Of a stretch of DNA of 9,987 bases, positions 6,104 to 9,987 are shown one piece after another. The notes under the pieces were generated by a model. It had not been told where the DNA came from, searched no databases, and saw only the letters and a list, made by a program, of their open reading frames with translations. The position numbers were made by a program, and so were the translations under genes. The stretch's first letter is position 1. Each line of letters begins with the position of its first letter. The DNA comes from Clostridia bacterium (GTDB lineage: Bacteria; Bacillota; Clostridia; Peptostreptococcales; Anaerovoracaceae): assembly GCA_024682015.1 (NCBI GenBank), contig JAIKZT010000033.1, forward strand, positions 1 through 9,987, read 5' to 3'.

Positions 6104-6976
6104 ATGAAGTTCTACTACAAAGCGCCGCTCTCCCGTGAGCGGCTGGACAAGATCAAGATCCTGGCGTTCGACATGGATGACACGCTGCTCGACGCCCGCG
6201 GCAAGCTGTCGGCAGGCAACCGCGAAGCGCTGGAGCGCGCCATGGAGAAGGGCTATCACGTCGTCATCGCCTCAGGCCGCGTCTGGTCGGCTCTCCCCAA
6301 GGACGTGCTGGCTGTGCCGGGCATTCAGTACGCGATCACGAGCAACGGCGCCCGCATCCGCGACGTGCATGCCGGCAAGGTGCTGTACGAGGACCTGTTG
6401 GGGACGGAAGCCGTGGAGGCATGCTATCCCTGGATGAGGGATCCCGAGGTCATGCTGGAGATCTTCTACGACGACGAGGTGGTCGCGGACCGCTGGTGCA
6501 TGGAGCATCTGGAGCAGTTTGGGAGGGTCACGCCTAAAGCGCAGGAATACGTGCTGACGACGCGAACGCCCGTGGACGATCTGTGGCAGCGCATCGAGGA
6601 CAACAAGGCGCGGATCGAGAACATCAACCTGATCTTCGGCGACGACGAAAAGCGCCGGCGCTATCTGGCGGAGATCAAGGCTCAGGTGCCTCTCGTAACG
6701 GCCGTCTCCTCCACGCCTGTGAACATCGAGCTCGGCGGGGTGACCACGTCCAAAGCCAACGCGCTGGACGTGCTGGCGAAGTTGCTCGGCTGCGGCAAGG
6801 AGAACATCATGGCGTTCGGCGACTCCACGAACGATGAACAGATGCTGCGGCATGCCGGCATAGGCGTGGCCATGGGCAATGCCGTGCCGGAGCTGCTGGA
6901 CATCGCGGACTACATCGCTCCCACGCACGATGACGATGGCGTGGCGTATGCGTTGGAAAACCTGCTGGGAATATAA
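6104..6976 (+). CDS. Cof-type HAD-IIB family phosphatase
   Basis: The 290-residue protein has all four haloacid-dehalogenase motifs. Motif I is FDMDDTLLD, with nucleophile Asp23 and acid/base Asp25. Motif II is IASGR (Ser57). The motif III lysine is Lys217 in TTSKANAL. Motif IV is GDSTND, with Asp240 and Asp244 for Mg2+. The large insert between motifs II and III is the C2B cap of the Cof/HAD-IIB subfamily, and the end HDDDGVAYALE is typical. Members are cytosolic phosphatases for sugar phosphates, flavin or pyridoxal precursors; the substrate is not evident. ATG at 6104 follows AAAAAAGGAG at nine bases. About 50 bases separate it from the transporter gene with no obvious promoter or terminator, so it is probably the last gene of the operon. 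It carries about 15 extra residues before motif I. Confidence 0.93.
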   Translation: MKFYYKAPLSRERLDKIKILAFDMDDTLLDARGKLSAGNREALERAMEKGYHVVIASGRVWSALPKDVLAVPGIQYAITSNGARIRDVHAGKVLYEDLLGTEAVEACYPWMRDPEVMLEIFYDDEVVADRWCMEHLEQFGRVTPKAQEYVLTTRTPVDDLWQRIEDNKARIENINLIFGDDEKRRRYLAEIKAQVPLVTAVSSTPVNIELGGVTTSKANALDVLAKLLGCGKENIMAFGDSTNDEQMLRHAGIGVAMGNAVPELLDIADYIAPTHDDDGVAYALENLLGI

Positions 6977-6999
6977 CTGTAAATAATTATCTGTAAATA
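6977..6999. repeat. AT-rich tandem CTGTAAATA repeat upstream of the Rpn promoter
   Basis: CTGTAAATA occurs at 6977-6985 and again at 6991-6999, immediately upstream of the TTGACA box. The 14-base spacing and AT richness, unusual in this GC-rich window, would suit an UP element or a small regulator site. Confidence 0.4.
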
Positions 7000-7000
7000 G

Positions 7001-7029
7001 TTGACATATCCGACTTTCTGTGCCATGAT
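7001..7029 (+). promoter_or_regulatory. Predicted sigma-A promoter of the Rpn nuclease gene
   Basis: A perfect -35 TTGACA (7001-7006), a 17-base spacer and a -10-like CATGAT (7024-7029) preceded by the extended element TGC (7021-7023). The leader to the ATG at 7057 would be about 20 bases. The gene thus appears to be transcribed independently of the upstream operon. Confidence 0.7.
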
Positions 7030-7056
7030 CATAGGGAATGCAGGGACAGAAAGGAT

Positions 7057-7995
7057 ATGAAAAAATTTGAAGATCTGTCGTTTACGGACGATTTTATGTT
7101 CTGCAAAGTGCTGGAGCTGAACCCGGACATCTGCAAGCGGCTGGTAGAGATGATCACGGGCCGGAAGATCAGCCGCATTCTGCAGACGCAGGCGCAGAAG
7201 GTCATACAGATCACGGACAACAACCGGGGCGTGCGGCTCGACGTCGTCTTTGAAGACGAGGAGACCGTGTACGATATCGAGATGCAGAACTATCACGAGG
7301 CGGCGCCGCTGCGGCGGGCCCGGTATTACCAGTCCATGGTCGACCTGTCCGCGTTGGAGAGAGGCGCGCTCTTTACCGATCTGAAGGATTCGTATATAAT
7401 ATTTTTGAGTACGGAAGACTTCTTCGGCGCGGGGAAGAGCATCTATCGTTTTGCGTGCACCTGCCCGGATCTGCCCGCGGAAGTCAACGATGGAACCCAC
7501 AAGATCTTTGTGAATACGGCGGGAACGGCCAGCGACATGCCGGCGGAACTGAAGCAGTTTTTCGCCTATCTGAGAGGCCAGGCGCCTCAGGACGGTTTTA
7601 CCAGGCAGATCGCCAAGGCTGTGCGGGAGATTAAGAGGACAGGGATCCTCCGGAGACAGTATATGACCATCGCAGAAAAGATTGAACGGGAAGTCGCGAT
7701 CGCCCGCGAGGAAGCCATAGCGGAAGGATTAGCGGAAGGCCGGGAAAAGGGTCTGGCAGAAGGATTAGCGGAAGGTCGAATTGAAGGCCGAGAGGAGGGC
7801 CGCGCAGAGGGCCGCGCAGAAGGCCGCGCAGAAGGCCGAGCAGAAGGCCGAGCGGAGGGCCGAGCGGAGGGTCGAGCGGAAGGCGCAGCAGCAGAGCAAA
7901 AGCGCCTTGTCGCAGGCATGCTGCAAGCCGGGATCCCTGTAGCGCAGATCTCTGCCATTGTCGGTTTGTCCGAACAGGACCTGCTGGCCTTGTAG
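7057..7995 (+). CDS. Rpn-family recombination-promoting nuclease (PD-(D/E)XK), full-length form
   Basis: The 312-residue protein fits the Rpn / PD-(D/E)XK nuclease family (often labelled putative transposase). It opens with the family's FTDDFMFCKVL region. Active-site residues are Asp62 (RLDVVF) and Glu75-x-Gln77 (YDIEMQ); Gln in place of Lys is usual for this family. RARYYQSMVD (87-96) is also typical. After the nuclease domain (to about 195) comes a long charged helix with (A)EGR/EGL repeats (about 222-276), including six perfect AEGR units, and a C-terminal helical module (282-312). Rpn proteins cut DNA. In E. coli they are toxins active against phage and inhibited by a separately translated C-terminal product (work on RpnL/RpnS). 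The Shine-Dalgarno is modest (AGGGA, 7042-7046, or AAGGA right before the ATG). It has its own promoter and terminator. Confidence 0.88.
   Translation: MKKFEDLSFTDDFMFCKVLELNPDICKRLVEMITGRKISRILQTQAQKVIQITDNNRGVRLDVVFEDEETVYDIEMQNYHEAAPLRRARYYQSMVDLSALERGALFTDLKDSYIIFLSTEDFFGAGKSIYRFACTCPDLPAEVNDGTHKIFVNTAGTASDMPAELKQFFAYLRGQAPQDGFTRQIAKAVREIKRTGILRRQYMTIAEKIEREVAIAREEAIAEGLAEGREKGLAEGLAEGRIEGREEGRAEGRAEGRAEGRAEGRAEGRAEGRAEGAAAEQKRLVAGMLQAGIPVAQISAIVGLSEQDLLAL
7663..7995 (+). CDS. Possible internally started Rpn C-terminal protein (RpnS-like antitoxin)
   Basis: Inside the Rpn gene, ATG at 7663 (codon 203, in frame) is preceded by GGAG (7652-7655) with a seven-base gap, a better ribosome-binding site than that of the full-length start. 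Translation from here gives 110 residues: MTIAEKIEREVAIAREEA, the EGL/AEGR repeat helix and the C-terminal module. This separates cleanly the repeat/C-terminal part from the nuclease domain. In E. coli Rpn genes a C-terminal protein made from an internal start blocks the full-length toxin, with four-residue repeats of variable number in its dimer helix. That this happens here is an inference from the arrangement; no expression evidence is available. No clear internal promoter was identified. Confidence 0.5.
   Translation: MTIAEKIEREVAIAREEAIAEGLAEGREKGLAEGLAEGRIEGREEGRAEGRAEGRAEGRAEGRAEGRAEGRAEGAAAEQKRLVAGMLQAGIPVAQISAIVGLSEQDLLAL
7804..7884 (+). repeat. 12-bp tandem repeat encoding AEGR tetrapeptides
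   Basis: Six complete 12-bp units (GC[AG]-GA[AG]-GG[CT]-CG[AC], 7804-7875) and a partial seventh (7876-7884) encode AEGR x6 then AEG. Looser EGL/EGR units extend upstream to about 7720. Adjacent units differ mainly at third codon positions, in a graded way (GCA to GCG, CGC to CGA), consistent with stepwise duplication. In-frame 12-bp changes would lengthen or shorten the helix without breaking the gene. Confidence 0.9.
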
Positions 7996-8054
7996 AAAAA
8001 GCCGGAAACAGCGTTCAAACAGGAATCCGATGCCCCCGATATAAACAGGAGAAC

Positions 8055-8089
8055 AAGCGTCTTTTCGGTTGCCCCGAAGGGCGCTTTTT
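8055..8089 (+). terminator. Intrinsic terminator of the Rpn gene
   Basis: AAGCGTCTTTTCGG (8055-8068) pairs with CCCGAAGGGCGCTT (8073-8086) through G-U pairs and one bulge, around a short loop. A T-tract of five (8085-8089) follows. It begins 60 bases after the Rpn stop codon. Confidence 0.7.
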
Positions 8090-8131
8090 GCGTGATCCTG
8101 GCAGAAGGATCCTGGCGGCAGACATGCCCCG

Positions 8132-8177
8132 AAAGCCCTCTATTCGCCCCAAGGAGGCTTTAAAACGGCGCGAATAG
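8132..8177. other. Interleaved inverted repeats, possible H-type pseudoknot
   Basis: AAAGCC (8132-8137) pairs with GGCTTT (8156-8161), and CTATTCGC (8140-8147) pairs with GCGAATAG (8170-8177). The arms alternate (A, B, A', B'), so the two stems either form a pseudoknot together or exclude each other. This could be part of a small RNA or 3' UTR structure. No known RNA family was recognised and no promoter of its own is obvious. Confidence 0.35.
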
Positions 8178-8270
8178 ACAAACTTTGCGGTTCGGCGGCA
8201 AACAGCGCAAAATCAGGCGATTTTAAAACAGGCATCGCCCCGAAAAGACAGATCGACTTCACCGCAGCAC

Positions 8271-8297
8271 AAAGCCCGGCCGTCGCGGCCGGGCTTT
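8271..8297. terminator. Very stable AAAGCCCGGCC hairpin, probable terminator for the minus-strand gene
   Basis: A perfect 12-bp stem (8271-8282 with 8286-8297) encloses the three-base loop TCG. The flanking AAA/TTT bases make it nearly symmetric, so it could act on either strand. It lies about 60 bases beyond the SLH-gene stop at 8358. The T-tract is only three bases on each side. Confidence 0.55.
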
Positions 8298-8304
8298 GCC
8301 GGGA

Positions 8305-8335
8305 GGCCCGCCGGTTTTCTCCGGCGGGTCCTTTT
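8305..8335 (+). terminator. Intrinsic terminator hairpin, plus strand
   Basis: GGCCCGCCGG (8305-8314, one G-U pair) pairs with CCGGCGGGTC (8321-8330) around TTTTCT, followed by CTTTT (8331-8335). It would stop + strand transcription before it enters the SLH gene antisense. On the minus strand it has no T-tract. Confidence 0.55.
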
Positions 8336-8357
8336 CACGATATGGTTTATGCCGCTT

Positions 8358-9987
8358 TTACTTTTCCATCAGGTAGAGGAAGACCACCAGATGCGCGCGC
8401 TGGCAGTCGCCGTCCGGGCTGAACGCATCCTCGGATGTGCCTGCGGTGACGCCTTCGGTGAAGGCCAACAGGACGGGCTTGTAGAAGTAAGCCGTCTCGG
8501 GGACGTCCGCGAAGGACATGTCGCCGCTGACTTCCGGGCGGCCCTTGTAGCCGTAGAGCAGGGTGACCGCCATGGCGCGGCTGACCGCGCGATAGGGCGA
8601 GAACTCGGTCTCGCTCGTGCCGGCGGTGATGCCCTCGGTGTAAGCCAGAGCACCGCGTCGTAATAGGGCGCATCCTTCGCTACGTCCGTGAAGGGCATCT
8701 CGCCTTGAGCCGCGGGCTTGCCGGCAGCCTTCCACAGGAAGGTGACGAACTCCGCGCGGGATTCGATGTAATCCGGCAGGAAGAGGTTCTCGTCGATGTT
8801 TTCAATGCTGTCAATGATGCCTTCGCTGCGGCCCATTCGACCGCGTCGAAGAAGTAATCGCCCTCGTTTACGTCGATGAAGCTGTTCGCTGTCTTGTTTT
8901 TGCCGCCAGCGCTGTGCGTCTTCTTCTCTTCGGGAACCGCTTCGCAGACGTTGTCCGCGCGGTCGCGCACGCGGATGCGCGGGAAATAAGCATCGTCCTT
9001 CCACGTGTCGTCGTAGGAGGAGAGACCGACCGCCGTGATCTTGGCGCCGGCTGCCACGTTCTGCACGTCCTGCGCCGTCGTGATGTAGCCGTCGATGAAC
9101 ACGCGGCAGACGTCACCGGCCTCGTCCTTCACCAGGATGGTCTGGATGAGGTCATTCTCCTTCTCGAAGGAGACCACGGTGCCGCTGATGCTGACCAGGC
9201 TGCCGAGCAGGCTGAGATCGTTGATCTGCGCTGCCGCTGTCCTGCGTGGTGGTGCTCACGTGGCCGTAGACGACGGGCGTTACGGTTTCGGGCAGGCCGC
9301 CGCCTTCCGCGTATACGCTGCAGCCGCCGCAGTTGGAGTAGACTTCGGAATACGCGCGGTCGTCAGGATTCTCCGGATCCACGACGATGCCCTCCATCAG
9401 GTAGCTGTCCATGTTGAAGTCGCTGAAGTACAGCCGCTGCGGCTGGCCGCCGTTGAGCTCGTTGTCTATCAGCAGGTCGTCGCCGAGCCGCAGGGCGCTG
9501 CCGAGCGTTTCGAGCAGTTCGTTCTGCGTATCGGCCATGTGCCTGGCGCTTCTCACGGCGTCGTAGTTTTCGTAGTTGTCACCCCAGCCGGCGACCACGA
9601 CCAGCCCGCCGGCTTCGTTGAAGGCCTTGATCGCCGCCAGTTCATCCGCGGAGTAGACCTTCGGATCGGCCTGAGCCGCCGCAAGGCGCCTGGATGGGGC
9701 GGTGAAGATGATGGCTGCGAACTTCTCGTTGCTGCACGCCGCGATCAGTTCGTCGGAGGTCTTCAGCTCCACGGTCCGCACGCCGCAGCCCGCGGCCAGG
9801 GCGCTGAAGTTGCCCATGGAATCCTTGTAGTACCCCGCCACGTATTCGTTGCAGTGGGAGGCGTCGATGCCGACGTAGACCAGCGTTTCGGCGTCCTTCA
9901 CTTCCAGCTCGATGTCCTTGGAGAAGGTGTATTCCACGCCGTCCAGTTCGACGATGGCCGTAACGGTAATGGTCATGACCTTCGCCT
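8358..9987 (-). pseudogene. SLH-domain surface protein, interrupted by three frameshifts and 5' partial
   Basis: The minus-strand frame is open at the right window edge, so the gene starts outside. In order it encodes: the end of an Ig-like beta-sandwich (ELDGVEYTFSKDIELEV); a Rossmann-like domain similar to GIFT/DUF4350-type glutaminase-like folds (VYVGIDASH...GGLVVVAGWGDN, about 9890-9400); an OB-fold-like segment (GTVVSFEKEN...DEAGDVCRVFIDG, about 9220-8950); and three C-terminal SLH domains starting with FIDV (8880), FTDV (8692) and FADV (8513), ending at TAA (8358-8360). SLH domains hold proteins to the secondary cell-wall polymer. The frame changes near 9226-9245 (2 bases lost or 1 gained), at 8825-8829 (1 base lost) and at 8644-8646 (GGG reduced to GG). 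As written no full-length protein can be made. Either the gene has decayed or the consensus sequence has errors; other genes in the window are intact. Confidence 0.75.

Larger units (their letters stand above)
7996..8357. other. Non-coding region between convergent Rpn and SLH-protein genes
   Basis: No gene is evident. The region holds an intrinsic terminator for the Rpn gene (8055-8089), interleaved inverted repeats that could form a pseudoknot (8132-8177), a small hairpin (8216-8239), and two very stable GC-rich hairpins (8271-8297 and 8305-8330). GCCCCGAA occurs three times (8071-8078 in register GCCCCGAA, 8126-8133 and 8237-8244). Confidence 0.65.

Noticed and set aside
7720..7890. CRISPR array
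   Set aside because: The 12-bp units are contiguous, without spacers, and code in frame for AEGR.
7587..8018. Minus-strand frame with SARP repeats
   Set aside because: It is the antisense reading of the AEGR repeat array and has no other support.
8369..9177. Two separate overlapping minus-strand genes
   Set aside because: Their sensible parts join into one run of OB-fold and SLH domains; the rest of each frame is nonsense, so they are fragments of one frameshifted gene.
9226..9245. Programmed ribosomal frameshift in the SLH gene
   Set aside because: No slippery heptamer or downstream structure was seen, and two further shifts follow, which favours decay or sequence error.

Overview
The window is GC-rich chromosomal DNA, most likely from a Clostridia-type member of the Bacillota. 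Several things point that way: a compact scpA-scpB pair, strong AGGAGG ribosome-binding sites, a TTG start, an extended -10 promoter, an SLH-anchored surface protein, and an Rpn-family nuclease gene with tetrapeptide repeats. The taxonomic call is an inference; no rRNA or tRNA gene is present.

Layout. (1) Bases 2-856 (+) hold the C-terminal part of a Trp/Tyr-rich, probably extracellular protein. (2) Bases 857-1290 are non-coding and rich in inverted repeats, including an intrinsic terminator for each of the two convergent genes. (3) Bases 1291-2265 (-) encode a D-2-hydroxyacid dehydrogenase with its own promoter. (4) A divergent promoter region carries a head-to-head REPIN-like palindrome at 2341-2393. 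(5) A tightly packed + strand operon follows: membrane-anchored lytic transglycosylase (TTG start at 2480), scpA, scpB and a DMT/EamA transporter, with stop/start overlaps at every junction. A Cof-type HAD phosphatase follows after a single copy of the same 26-bp repeat. (6) Bases 7057-7995 encode an Rpn-family PD-(D/E)XK nuclease with its own AT-rich promoter and terminator. (7) Bases 7996-8357 are non-coding, with terminators and a possible pseudoknot. (8) Bases 8358-9987 (-) hold the 3' part of an SLH surface protein broken by three frameshifts.

How the genes relate. ScpA and ScpB are the kleisin and its partner for the SMC chromosome-organising complex. The transglycosylase acts on peptidoglycan, so the operon joins chromosome segregation to cell-wall turnover, with a transporter and a phosphatase in tow. 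The dehydrogenase is a separate metabolic unit. The partial genes at the two ends are both cell-surface types.

The most interesting observation is the Rpn gene. It has an in-frame internal ATG (codon 203) with a well-spaced Shine-Dalgarno sequence just before a run of AEGR repeats. This is the arrangement expected of a gene-within-gene toxin-antitoxin or anti-phage system, as described for Rpn proteins in E. coli.
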